Shown: positions 24,893 to 36,034 of the stretch, one piece after another | Numbering within the stretch: position 1 is the stretch's first letter | Layout of the letters: each line of letters opens with the position of its first letter | Notes under the pieces: generated by a model | The model's input: only the letters and a program-made list of their open reading frames with translations | Databases searched by the model: none | Told to the model about the DNA's origin: nothing | Made by a program: the position numbers and the translations under genes | Assembly: GCA_964247055.1 (NCBI GenBank) | Contig: OZ176056.1 | Location: 3,038,001 to 3,102,000 of the forward strand | Direction of reading: 5' to 3' | DNA: 64,000 nucleotides | From: Paragordius varius | Taxonomy: Eukaryota; Nematomorpha

Positions 24893-26100
24893 CAATTCGA
24901 TTCAAATTGCGTTATCTCAATACCCCAGACTATATTTAAATTAATATTTTTAAAAAGTACTTAAAGAAACCGTCCCACTTTATATCAATGATTCTATTCT
25001 AATAAAAATAAGCCGAAATATATAATTAAAATTTGGTTTTGAAAAAAAAATTCATATCTAAACATTTTGACGCCATTTTTATTTTATAACATATTCTCAA
25101 AATATCAGGTTGTTTGATACCCCAGGCCTAATTAAAATTAAATTATTTTAGGAAGGAATCAAAACCATGGCAAAATTGCACTTATATAACAATAACCGAA
25201 ATACATAAAAAATTTTAAAATACTTGATATCACTTATTTTAAGCTAAACCGAGGTAAAAATTTCTTCAACGTGATATGTTTGAAATGGTAAAATTTTTAA
25301 ATTATACAAAATAAACCGCTTTTTCTATTTCTATCAATGGTGATGTAATTTAAATAAATAGTTTTAATTTTACCCTTAAAATTAAATGAAGATGATATTT
25401 GCAAAATTTTGTAAAATAAAAATGGCGTCGAAATAGTTTGACATGGAATTTTTTTTTCGAAACAAAATTTTATTTAGATATTTTGTCAATTTATATAATT
25501 TTTATTAACACTTCGATTCAAATTGGTGTATCTAAAAACCCCCTATATATAAGTTTTATTTAAAAAACTACTGAAAGAAATGGTCCAAATTTAAATTTAT
25601 GCTTCTATCCTAATAAAAATTATATAAAAAGCCGAAATATATTAAAATAAAATTTGGTTGAAAAAATAGTTCCATATTTTTGCAAAATATCGTGTTTATT
25701 TAATTTTAAAACTAAAATGAAGGCTAATTTTTATTTAAATCACATCTAACATTGATAGAAAAAGAAAAAATGTTTTTTTGTAATACTAAATTTTTATCTT
25801 GAGGTTTTCGCTAAAAATAAGTAATATCAAGTATTTTTGAATGAAATTTTTTATATATTTTGGTTATGTTATAAATGTGCAAATTTTTGCCATGGTTTGA
25901 TTCTTTCCATATTTTTTGAATTATTTAATTTAAAACTGGCCTGGTATCCAACTACACTAATTTAAATCGCAGGACAAAAATGAGTGTGTATCCAAGTGTT
26001 AAGATAGAAGGATAATTTTAGATTAGGATTTCATTCAGTAAACCCTAACCTAAATTTAGTCTGGGGTATTTAGATATCCCAATTTGACTCGAAGTGTTAA
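24893..26100. repeat. broken and nested piggyBac-like MITE copies
   Basis: At least three partial copies of the TTAA-flanked family lie head to tail or nested: about 24893-25510, 25505-26000 and a fragment at 26020-26100. The GGGGTATCTAAATACCCC palindrome, the CCATGGCAAAATT block and the GAAACGGTCCCAATTTAAAT block recur in changing order, as expected from insertions of the family into itself. Confidence 0.6.
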
Positions 26101-26241
26101 AGCAAAAATTAATACTAATGTTATATTTAAATCACAACATTTAATATTGATAGAAACAGAAAAAGTAGTTCATTTTGTATTATTTTTAAATTTTGCTGCA
26201 CATGTCATTTTGACTAAATTTTACTGATGGGTCTACCTTAA

Positions 26242-26800
26242 CACTTGGATACAACACATTCATTTTAGTCCTTCGATTCAAATTGGAGTAGTTGGATACC
26301 CCAGGCCTGTTTATAATCAAATACTTTAAAAAGTGTGGAAGCAATCGAAACCATGGCAAAATTTCGCACTCATATTACATTAATAAACCGAAATATTAAA
26401 AAATTTTATTCAAAAAATACTTGATATTACTTATTTTGAGTTAAAACTGAAAGGTAAAAATTTAGCTAATGTGACATGTGGCAAATTGTAAAATTAAATA
26501 ATAGAAAATCAACCGCTTTTTCTATTTCTATCAATGTTAGATGTAATTTATATAAAAAATAAGGTTTAGTTTTACCCTTAAAATTTAATGAAGACAATAT
26601 TTTGAAAATTTTTTGTAAAATGAAAATGGCGTTGGAGTAGTTTGAGATGGAACTTTTTTTCAAAACAAAATTTTATCAAGATATTTTGGCATGGATAGAA
26701 GCAAAAATTTAAATTGGGACCGTTTCCTTCAGTAGTTTTTTAAAAATTTTAATTTAAATTTAGTCTGGGGTATTTAGATACCCCAATTTGAATCGAAGTG
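26242..26800. repeat. piggyBac-like MITE, 559 bp
   Basis: It is flanked by TTAA at 26238-26241 and 26801-26804. The ends are CACTTGGATACAACACATTC and, complemented, CACTTCGATTCAAATTGGGG. Opposite orientation to the copy at 21460. The open stretch 26466-26663 inside it is not coding. Confidence 0.65.
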
Positions 26801-26857
26801 TTAATATAAAATATCAAGTATATTTTTAGATATTTTTTCTATATTTTGGTTCATTAA

Positions 26858-27520
26858 CACTTGGATCAACACAACATTTTAGTACTTCGATTCAAATTGG
26901 GGTAGTTAAATACCCCAGGCATGTAAATATGGAAGGAATCGAAACCATGGCAAAATTTTGCACTTATATAACATTAATAAACCGAAATATATAAAAATTT
27001 TTATACAAAAATACTTGATATTACTTATTTTAGGCTAAAACCGAAAGGTAAAAATTTCAACGTGACATGGGTGCAATGGTAAAATTGAAAATAATATAAA
27101 ATAAACCGCTTTATCTGTTTCTATCAATGTTAGATGTAATTTAAATAAAAATAAGCTTAATTTTACCCTTAAAATAAATGGAGACATTATTTTGCAACAA
27201 TTCTGTAAAAAAAATGGCGTCAAAGTAGTTTGACATGGAACTTTTTTTTTCAAAACAAAATTTTATTTAGATTTCGGCTTTTTATATAATTTATTATAGG
27301 ATAGAAGCATATATTTAAATTGGGACCGTTTTCTTCAATAGTTTTATAAAAATCCTAATTAAAATTTAGTCTGGGGTATTTAGATACCCCAATTTGAAAC
27401 GAAGTGTTCATGTTACATAAGTGCAAACCTTTGCCATGGTTTAAACTTACTTTTTTGAAGTAATTTTACATTTTAAATCGAAAGACTAAAATGAATGATT
27501 TGTATCTAAGTGTAAAGATA
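26858..27520. repeat. piggyBac-like MITE plus a fragment of another
   Basis: A copy runs from 26858 (preceded by TTAA) to about 27406, followed directly by a partial copy to about 27520 that ends in ATCTAAGTG. The repeats make this the densest MITE cluster of the window and abut the prefoldin promoter region. Confidence 0.55.
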
Positions 27521-27754
27521 ATATTTAATCTACAATCTAAACTGAATTTTTTAAAGGCCACTTTCCAAATAATTTTTTGCATAATGCGTCTCAAATTTGT
27601 GGATTTTTGAATTAAAAATCAAAGGTCTGCTCATAATATAAAATGCTTTATAAACAATTGGATTTATATATTCATTCTATCTTTTAATAACGAACCAATT
27701 TTATTCGAATACGTTAATTTATAAAAATATAAATGCAGATGTTCTACTGAAGAT

Positions 27755-28175
27755 ATGGAAGAGTTAAAGAAAAAGCATAAGGAAGAAATTGAAAAATTTA
27801 ATTCCTATAATAAAGGTTTTTTTGCCATTAATTACAGATTTGGAGAAATATATAGAGGCACAAAAAACACTTGGTGGTCAATTAAGTGAAGTGGAATCTG
27901 TTCTGGAAGAATTTAAATTATTAAGCAATGATAATAAAATATTTAAGGCTGTTGGCCCTGTGATGGTTAAACAAGATCTTAAAGAAGCGAAAGACACAGT
28001 AACTAAGCGCAGAAATTTTATCAATGAACAAATGTATTAAATGATAATTAAATATAGTAAGCGCAACGAAGAATTAATTAAGGATATTGAAGGTAAACGA
28101 AAAGGCCATGAAAATATTATTAGGAAAACAGAAAGTCAGATTCAACAATTAAATCTCAAAACTGCCAAAGCTTAA
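27755..28175 (+). CDS. PFDN6: prefoldin subunit 6, with two ultrashort introns
   Basis: Beta-type subunit of the prefoldin hexamer, the cytosolic co-chaperone that passes unfolded actin and tubulin to the CCT chaperonin. Exons are 27755-27815, 27838-28033 and 28058-28175; introns of 22 and 24 nt (GT...AG) are removed to give 124 codons plus TAA. The protein starts MEELKKKHKEEIEKF and continues DLEKYIEAQKTLGGQLSEVE, NDNKIFKAVGPVMVKQDL (the hairpin region, the family's most conserved part), AKDTVTKR and then NEQIKRNEELIKDIEGKRK. The order of coiled coil, beta hairpins and coiled coil and the length match PFDN6 of other animals. Joining exons 2 and 3 restores the IKR that follows the hairpins in the family. 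A TATAAAAATA stretch lies just before the start and AATAAA at 28190-28195. A short upstream ATG (27733) ends at TGA before the true start. Confidence 0.93.
27816..27837 (+). other. 22-nt intron of the prefoldin 6 gene
   Basis: GTTTTTTTGCC...ATTACAG. Retaining it shifts the frame; removing it joins NSYNK to DLEKYIEAQK, as the family requires. Confidence 0.85.
28034..28057 (+). other. 24-nt intron of the prefoldin 6 gene
   Basis: GTATTAAATG...AAATATAG. It contains an in-frame TAA; removal joins FINEQ to IKRNEELIKDIE, matching the family. Confidence 0.88.
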
Positions 28176-28189
28176 ATTATGCATTATTA

Positions 28190-28195
28190 AATAAA
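28190..28195 (+). terminator. AATAAA poly(A) signal of prefoldin 6
   Basis: Canonical hexamer 14 nt after the stop codon, followed by T-rich sequence. Confidence 0.6.
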
Positions 28196-28835
28196 TTTTT
28201 GTAAAATATTATATTTATTTATTGGGGAAATTAATTGATTTTGATATATAAATTTTTTCAGACCTTGGTCATATTATTACAGTTGCGTACTTCTTATCCT
28301 TTAAATATTATTTGTATGTAGAGATCGTAATTTTTTTACTACATAATTCAATTGTTATTACATACTTAATTCCATTTAAAAATAATCATCACAGCTGGTC
28401 ATAAAATTAGAAAGTAGGCTGAACTGAAATCGGTTTCTTTCCTATACTTTTAAGCCAATAATATAGATATTGATATTATTGAATCAGATTTTAAAGGGCC
28501 AATTTATATATAGTTATTTTTGCGTTCTATAGATGTGATCAGCTGATTTAGTCTCTTGGCTCTTAATAAGGGTTTAAGGGCAAGTGACTGATAAATTCTA
28601 GGGATCTCGGATTAATTATTAAAACTATAGAATTTAAAATTAACATTAGTATTTGAATTAGGACTTTTGAAATTCTCCAAAATTTGAGTTTCCATATTGC
28701 AACATAAAAAGTAGACCGTTTTGCGATGGATGCATTATAACAAACTTCTATGTATTCCTTACGTAATCTCGATTATTATGCTATATATAAACAAGGGACT
28801 TAGAAGAGAACATTGCTTTAAACATGAGTTAGTAT
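28196..28835. other. intergenic
   Basis: No gene seen. A TATATAAA stretch at about 28782-28789 precedes the small frame at 28836 and could be its TATA box. Confidence 0.4.
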
Positions 28836-28940
28836 ATGGATTGGTTTAGAAAGACCACAAAAGTAATTTGGGCTTTGGAGCAGCCAAATAACATAGAAAA
28901 TTTAAAAAATAAAAAGCGTAAAGTATCAAGAACTTTTTAA
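28836..28940 (+). CDS. candidate 34-aa microprotein
   Basis: An ATG opens a 34-codon frame that starts MDWFRKTTKVIWALEQPNN and ends in a basic KNKKRKVSRTF with TAA. A TATATAAA sequence lies about 50 nt upstream, a plausible promoter position. Its Trp, Arg and Lys content differs from random frames in this A+T-rich DNA. No family was recognised; it might be one exon of a longer gene, or chance. Confidence 0.22.
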   Translation: MDWFRKTTKVIWALEQPNNIENLKNKKRKVSRTF

Positions 28941-29031
28941 TTCGAAATTCGGTTTTATATTGCATTTCCATTTAAAAATTTGGCGACTGAATAATTTCAA
29001 AAATAATTAATTTCATTTTAATTTATATAAA

Positions 29032-29037
29032 TTTATT
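29032..29037 (-). terminator. AATAAA poly(A) signal of the RRM gene
   Basis: TTTATT on the plus strand, about 47 nt beyond the stop codon of the minus-strand gene. Confidence 0.5.
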
Positions 29038-29083
29038 TATGATATAAAGCAAATAATACAATTGGTAACCGATTAAATTTCAT

Positions 29084-30020
29084 TTATTCATCAAATAAGG
29101 CTTCTATCTCCTCATATTGTACAAGTTGCCTTTGCGACGTTTTTACACACGAAGACGCTGTATTGGTGTTACTGGATTCTGTTATATCGGATTCAGTTTT
29201 CTTTACTATAAACAAATAGTTAATGAAAATATTATTATGAAAAAGTGTGATTAAACTTTGTTGATTTATCATTAAATATCCAAATAATATTTATATTAAA
29301 AAGCTATTTTATAGGCTAATAATAATAAAACGACAAAAAACAAATATTTTTTATATCTACAAACATTAAGCAATACTCGCACTCTTTAATGTTAGCTATC
29401 CACTATTAATTTATGTAAAATAATTACTCGCACTGTAAATTACGAAGATACCAAAAAACAAACGATATAATAAAATACAAATTTAAAGTTTTTTCAGTAA
29501 AATCGTTTGATAAAATAAAATGTTATATACCAGTTTCGGATACAGCAGACCCATTATTTTCATTACTATTCACAGAAATATTGGGAGATTTAGTTTCAAT
29601 TTGCTCTGCAACAATTGTTTCTTTGGGTAGAGTTAAAGGTTCTGACAATGATGACATCTTAACCTTTTTATTCGTACGATTTGGGATAGGCATTGAATCG
29701 ATAGGAATATCCGCAACGTTAAATTCGGGTTCCTGCTCATTTATACTGTTTGATCTGTAAATAAAAAAAATTCCATTACAGTAATAAGGCTTAATCTCGT
29801 TTTTAAATAAATTGGGCATATAAACTAATTTGCTAATGCTAAATAGTTTGTGATTTAATGTATATTAAAATTTGTAAGTTTTTAAAATATTATTTATAAC
29901 GAATGTGTAATATGGCCATGTTTAAGGATATTTATTTTAATAAAATCATTTATAATCAATATAATTTTACGATTACAGAAGAAAATTAATTAAAAAAATC
30001 ATATTGATAGATCTTGAGCA

Positions 30021-30056
<36 letters not shown>

Positions 30057-32783
30057 CCAAGATACTAGAATAATTATTATCTTACAAACATAAATATATA
30101 TCATACATTTTATTGTTAAATTTTCCAAAATTACGGTTATTGCTGTTTGAACCGGTGAGGCCCCTTTGTTGATTATTGTTGGATAGGAAAGAATCCGCAT
30201 TATGTCTGGCATATGCAACAACCAAATGAATCTTTTCATCAGCGCACGCAGGATTATCCACAATGCTATTATGAAACTATCAGAAAAAATAATAAATTTA
30301 GGAAAATATATTCCAAAAATCCCATTAATTTTTGATTAATTATCCAGAAACTAATAAATTTGTAATTGTATGTTTTCACTTTTCATAACGTTTTTAATCA
30401 TTCGGGTCAAAAAAATTAAAAACGTATATATATTTCATATGGGGGAATTAGCCAAAAGACATTTAACATATGGGGCTATATTAAATTTAACCTTTTTGTT
30501 TATAGCCATAAAAAATATATAAGGCAAATAAATTTTCCTTCAGTGCTATGAAGTTATTACTTAAATTCAAATCAGTTACTCCTTATTTTAACAAAGGCCA
30601 AAAAACATTAAAGAGTGAATTGTTAACAAAATAAAAATTAAATTATAGGTTTTATAATTCATAATTTTCGTTCAAGTTTTTAAATATAAAAAAAATGAAT
30701 TGCAATTGCACAAAATCAACTGTTTTACCAATTATCCTTCTTATTTCACAACTAACGATACGTTAAATTATAATAAAACCTCAGGGAAACGATAGATTAT
30801 CGTACAATGAATGTATTAATGTCTGTCTTTAAACATTGAAAACTCATCATTAAAAACTTTGCTCTTTCGATAACTAGCTTGGCTATTAAATTTAATAAAA
30901 TATATAGGTCTTTATATAAAACTAAAATTTTTACTTTTATATTTTACTCAAACCTTTATTATTAACTGAAATATTAGTTAAATAAAAAAGCTCGCTACCT
31001 TCTTAATAACAGCCTCAGCGATTTGTAAGCTTTCAAACGTTAGGAAAGCTCGGTTATGACCACCCTGGAAATTATATTTAATCAATTTAAATCGATTATC
31101 ATCAATTATTTTCTGGTCTTGTTGGTTATTTCTTTCAGTTGCTGTAAATTCGTTATTTTGAATGTTTAAATTTTGGGAACCATCAACCAGATTTGTTGTT
31201 AATGAAAGTGTAGATTTCATTTCAGGAGGATTTGGACTTTGCTCATCATCATGGGATTCTCCGAGCGTTTCAGATCCATACATGATAGATATATTTGAAT
31301 CTGTAAATAAAATAATTTATAATTATAATAACAAAAAATCAAAATAGAGATATTAAATTAAGATATATTTTACAGGCCTAAACAAATGGTGTAATTAGCA
31401 AATCATTACATAAACTAATAAAAAGTTATGGATCAATTATTGCATAAGTACAAATATTTATAAAAAATATTGATCCGATACCTTCTGCTCCAGGAACATT
31501 AGTAAACACTATGTTGGACGTTAAAAACAATTTTTGAATGAGCTCTTCATTTATTCGACCATATTTAGTGGGGAGATCAGAATTTTGGTCCGAAGTCTTA
31601 TCGTTATCTAATAAAAAAATTACCATTAAAAAAAATTATTTTTAAGAATTTAAATTATGCCAAAAAATTGACGCGTATTAATTTTTGACATTACAAAACC
31701 CATATCAATTTAAAAAATGCCAATTTTAATAAAAAATTTAGATAATATTTACTTTCCTAATTATATAAATTTTTAGTTATTTCGAACAAATAGCAAATTT
31801 ATACAATCTCAACCATTTTTCAATTAAAAGCATTTTTTCAACGAAAGGCAATATTTGGCAACCAAACGCAATATTTTTCAATGGTGGGTTTGCTTAAAAA
31901 AGTGTTGCGTTTGGATAAAAAATGTTGCGTTCACTTAAAAAAAATGTAGTCTTTGCTTGAGAAAATGTTGCGTTTGGTCAAAAATGCTGATTTTGACTAA
32001 ATGATATAATAAGCCAAATTTTTAACTATAAAGTCTTTAACGTTAATAATGAAATAATTGTAAATGTTTGTAAAAAATCGGATAATTTAAGTGTGGCAAA
32101 AACCCAAAAATTTTACATTGCTTATAGATACTTAAATTTTTGCATTAACACCATTAACCTATAACTAATATAATGGCTATATATTGTAAAAATAATATAA
32201 ACACGACAAATTAGCCTAAGTTTTGAATATATTAAATTTTCTCTTCAACTAATTTTAAATACTTTTATATATACAAACAAGATTTAATACAAAAATAACT
32301 GCTGGATATAAAATTTCCATAAAAAACTTGATTAAAATTGTAAAATTTTATCAAAATCTTAAATTATTTTGAAAAATTAAGGCAAACTTGAGTGTATCCG
32401 TTTGTTTGATAGGTAAGATGAAAAGTAAAGGACATTATTAGGTGGATTACAAGCATGGGAACTATTGGCTGGTCTAAATCGCCGTTTTGGCGGTCCATTA
32501 TTATTACCAATATTTGTATGATTATTTGAACGAAATATCGTCGATGTTTTACTATATTTATCGCATCAAAAAATAATTATAAAACTTTAAACATTTTGAT
32601 TATAAAAACCGGAGACTGCAAAAATCTATTTTTGAGTTCAAGAAAAATTTTGTTAGCTATTCATGAACCGAATTTTGCAAAAAAACATTTTTTTAACAGA
32701 AAATTGAAAAATAAAAAGTACCACAAAATTATCCGCAAAAAAGAGGGTATTATACAAAATTTATGAAAAGAGTGTTAAACAAT

Positions 32784-32814
<31 letters not shown>

Positions 32815-33450
32815 TAAAATATTATTTTCAAATTACCAGAAGTTGCTTTCCAAAGAATTGTTGGGCATAATAGGGCGATTTCCGACTTTTCGATGAGCTC
32901 CGCTTAAATTGACAAATTCATTATTATCTGCTTGTTCTAGACCTAAATAAATTAACAGAATTTTATAAAAATTGTTGTTTATGATAAATTAATTATTCAA
33001 AAAACAGTTTAAAGATTTATATTAACTGATATTTTTGTCTTTTGAATCTCCCGAACATTTGGGAATCGGAATGGCCGGAAGTGTAGAAAGCGAATAATCA
33101 AAATTTGGGTTACTAGGAAAATTTGCACCTACAGAATTATCAGCAGAAAAATCTAAATCCTTGATTTGTTGAGTTTTTTTCCGGTTTTGATTTTTGATCT
33201 ACATGTAAATAAATGGTGGATATACCTCATTTGATTGTTGGTTAGCACCCGAATATCTTTTAAGTGATATTGCGTTTTTTGATTTCCTGAATTTGATATT
33301 CTCTTTAATGACTTCTCCTTTTAGCTCAATTTTTCCCGATTTGACCAACAACTCTGCTGTTTCTTTGGCCAGTTCTATAAAATTATTATTTATAAAAGTT
33401 AAACGTGTATTGACATTTTTGTCTGTGATTTGATTCTTCTTGGAGTCCAT
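29084..33450 (-). CDS. PTB/hnRNP-L-like RNA-binding protein with one split RRM, 543 aa, nine exons
   Basis: Exons are 33450-33226, 33198-33027, 32942-32837, 32551-32388, 31607-31482, 31300-30999, 30276-30086, 29754-29531 and 29205-29084. All eight junctions agree in phase and the sum is 1632 nt, 543 codons plus TAA. Introns are 27, 84, 285, 780, 181, 722, 331 and 325 nt. RRM elements resembling the last RRM of PTB and hnRNP L occur in order: CNPPNNVLYF (strand 1, about residue 203), INEELIQKLFLTSNIVFTNV (helix 1), NRAFLTFESLQIAEAVIKK (strand 3 and helix 2, ending exon 6) and FHNSIVDN...KIHLVVAYAR (strand 4). Acidic, Ser/Asn-rich sequence separates these elements. The N-terminal 75 residues are helical and basic; the C-terminus (EEIEALFDE) is acidic. 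Start is the first ATG in frame; an acceptor-like TTGACAG at 33475-33469 leaves room for upstream exons. The exon 4 donor (CAA|GTTTGC) is weak. Role: probable nuclear splicing or RNA regulator, by family. Confidence 0.82.
30024..30053. repeat. (AT)n microsatellite in an intron
   Basis: An uninterrupted run of AT dinucleotides between exons 7 and 8 of the RRM gene. Similar runs lie at about 32783-32808 in another intron of the same gene, 34310-34347 and 40483-40500. Confidence 0.8.
31793..32000. repeat. large imperfect palindrome of about 20-nt units, copy 2 (intronic)
   Basis: The left arm has CAACcATTTTTCAA and CAACGAAAGGCAATATT type units; the right arm has GTTGCGTTTGGaTAAAAAATG units in the opposite sense, ending TGATTTTGAC. 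Same architecture as 20949-21186. It lies in the 780-nt fourth intron of the RRM gene and would be transcribed as a long hairpin. Confidence 0.6.
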
Positions 33451-33657
33451 TTCAAGCAAAATCTTTTTCTGTCAACTATAAATTTAGGTTTTACGCGTTT
33501 TTTAAGCAGAGCAAATTTTTTAAGTAGGCTTTCCTCTGAGGGAGTTAACTTGCCTGGAAAGCTTAATGTAAACATGTGTTAACCAAATCAGTCTATTAGA
33601 GGCTCACATGAAAATCTGATGATAAATAAATATAATCAGTGGTATAATTTTTTTTGA

Positions 33658-34203
33658 CACTTTGATACAGCACATTCATTTCGGTCCTTCGATTCAAATT
33701 GATGTAGTTAGATTCCCCAGGCCTTATTAAAATTAAACACTTTAAATAATATGGAAGGAATCGAAACCATGGCAAATTTTTGCAATCATATAGTATTAAA
33801 CCGGAATATATAAATTTTCATCAAAAGTATTTGATATTACTTATTTTAAGGTAAAACCCAAAGGTATATTAGTCAACGTGACATTTGTGCATTGGTTAAA
33901 TCAAAAAAATACAAAATTAACCACTTCATCTATTTCTATTAATGTTAGATGTAATTTTTATGATAAATTAGCCTTAATTTGACCTTATAAAAAAATTGAA
34001 CGGTATTTTGCTTAGAAAAAATGGCGTTGAAGTAGTTTGAACTTTTTTTCAAACTAATTATTTAGATATTTCGGCTTATTTATTTAATTTTTATTAGGAT
34101 AGAAGCATAAATTAAAATTGGTACCATTTTCTTTATTAGTTTTTAGAAATCTTAACTTAAATATAGTCTGCGGTATTAAGATACCCTAATTTGAATCAAA
34201 GTG
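33658..34203. repeat. piggyBac-like MITE, diverged
   Basis: The right end GAATCAAAGTG is followed by TTAA (34204-34207); the left end is degenerate (GACACTTTGATACAGCACAT). It lies immediately upstream of the RRM gene, so it may carry or separate that gene's promoter. Confidence 0.55.
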
Positions 34204-34309
34204 TTAAAACCCCTTACAACTAAAAAAGAATGATTTAGGTAATAGAAAATACACAAAAAGTGTTAAAAATAGAAAACAACAATCATAAAATACATGTATA
34301 TGTATATGT

Positions 34310-34314
34310 ATGTA

Positions 34315-34347
<33 letters not shown>
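34310..34347. repeat. (AT)n/(GTAT)n microsatellite
   Basis: TATATG and AT repeats; a predicted open frame across it (34204-34413) is a repeat artefact. Confidence 0.7.
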
Positions 34348-34357
<10 letters not shown>

Positions 34358-34929
34358 TGACTGATATTGTTAATATTCGAAATTAAGTAAATATAAATGC
34401 GCATAATTGGCATAATTGCACTATTAATTTTTAATTTCTAAAATATTATGAATACTTTTATTTTACGATAATTAAAAATGCACGATATATAGTGGGTTGC
34501 GGGGAAACTAGATATATCGATGGAATATATATATTCTGATAAACTATGTTGAAATTCTCATGCTCCTTTTGGTTAGAGAGTATTATATAAAAAAATATTA
34601 CCACTTGTGCTAGCTGCTTCTTATAAGAAAATAAAAATATTCGCGAACATTTTGTTAGATATTATATGTTAGGTGAAAGCTAAATGCTTACAAAAAAAAT
34701 CGCTGAAATAAATCACAAAATGCATATAAAAAGCATTTACTATTTTTAATGTCCAGAATGGGGAAATTCTCTTAATAAGAAAAGGCCGAGATAACGCGAT
34801 AATTCAAAAATCAATTAAATAAATTTCCGAAAAAATGGATACAAAGTAATATGGAAAAGCGAGTTTTATGGTATTTTTAACCTGGCTTTCGATATTTCCG
34901 AACGTCAAAGAAAAATATATATATATATA

Positions 34930-36010
34930 CTTTGATAGCAACATGTATCATGATTATTATGGTGATTTTGATTTTAACCCTTGAGAAAGCTATTTCACTG
35001 TTGTGGTAATTGCCCCATATCGGAAATTGGCAAATGCGCGAAATTTGTTGAATAAAATTATTTTGACAAAAGGTTAATGCTTCATTTCAAAAAATATCTC
35101 AAAAACATATCATAAACTCCATAAATGCAAACAATATTTTTATAAATTTATCATTTCTATGCGATATTTTGGCCTTGTTAAAATGGGCATCGTAAAATAA
35201 GGTAAAAATGCCAATATTGGTGGATGAAAATTTAAATAGACTAATTTATAACAACAAAAAAATGTTTTAACGACAAATTGGATATTCTGCCAAATTGTTT
35301 ATAGCATAATTTTATTGGAGAATGCATCATACTATTTCACGGCATGGTTGAAACGGTAAACGATTTAAAATATTATAAAAGACATTTTCTAAATGATTCG
35401 ATGCTGAATATTTCTATCACCCCAGAATTTCGGTTAAAATAATCGTTCGTCTTGAAATTTATATTAACAATAAATAAATTTTAAATTATTTGAGGTAATA
35501 GAAATGCATCATTTTTAAATTATATAGAAAAATTTTATAAAATATTAAAAATTTTTTCTACCATGTCCATCAAAATATTAGGAAGTACGCTTCAAAATTT
35601 AAAAATTAATTTTTCAAACATATATCGATTCCTTACCTTTGTGATACCAAGATTTACATATATTAATTTTAATTATATAGTCAAATACCTTTATTTTTAG
35701 AGAACTGCCCATTTCGGGCGGGTTCGAATATTCAAGACTCGCGGATATCATTAATAATTTTTATATTGTTTCGCTTTTTATATTCAGTTTATGAGATGTT
35801 TTAGTTATATTTTTTGGGATAAAAAATTAAGTTTTTAACAAAAAACTTTATATAATGAAATGTAGGCAAATTATGCCATTTTCTGATACGGAAAAGTTAC
35901 CACAAAAGCTTTAATAACCTTCTCAAAGGGCCAAACTAAATGCGCCATGAGAATTTTAATACATATCTATCTTCTATATTTCATTAGCATATTTTTGTGC
36001 AGTGTATATT
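34930..36010. repeat. about 1.1-kb pogo-like dispersed repeat, copy 1
   Basis: Blocks such as TTCACTGTTGTGGTAATTGC, GGCATGGTTGAAACGGT and GCGCCATGAGAATTTTAATA are shared with 42275-43255, 48123-48346 and 59389-61190. The right end is TGCAGTGTATATT. The best-kept end, at 48124, is CAGTGGACCTCCCCC next to TA, which is the form of pogo/Tigger-type ends. No coding frame is present. Confidence 0.5.
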
Positions 36011-36034
36011 AAAAGTTTATAAATTGGCGCTCAA

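Noticed and set aside
35700-35760. tRNA gene (GGTTCGAAT near 35720)
   Set aside because: The B-box-like motif is not followed by a matching acceptor stem, and no A box is correctly spaced.
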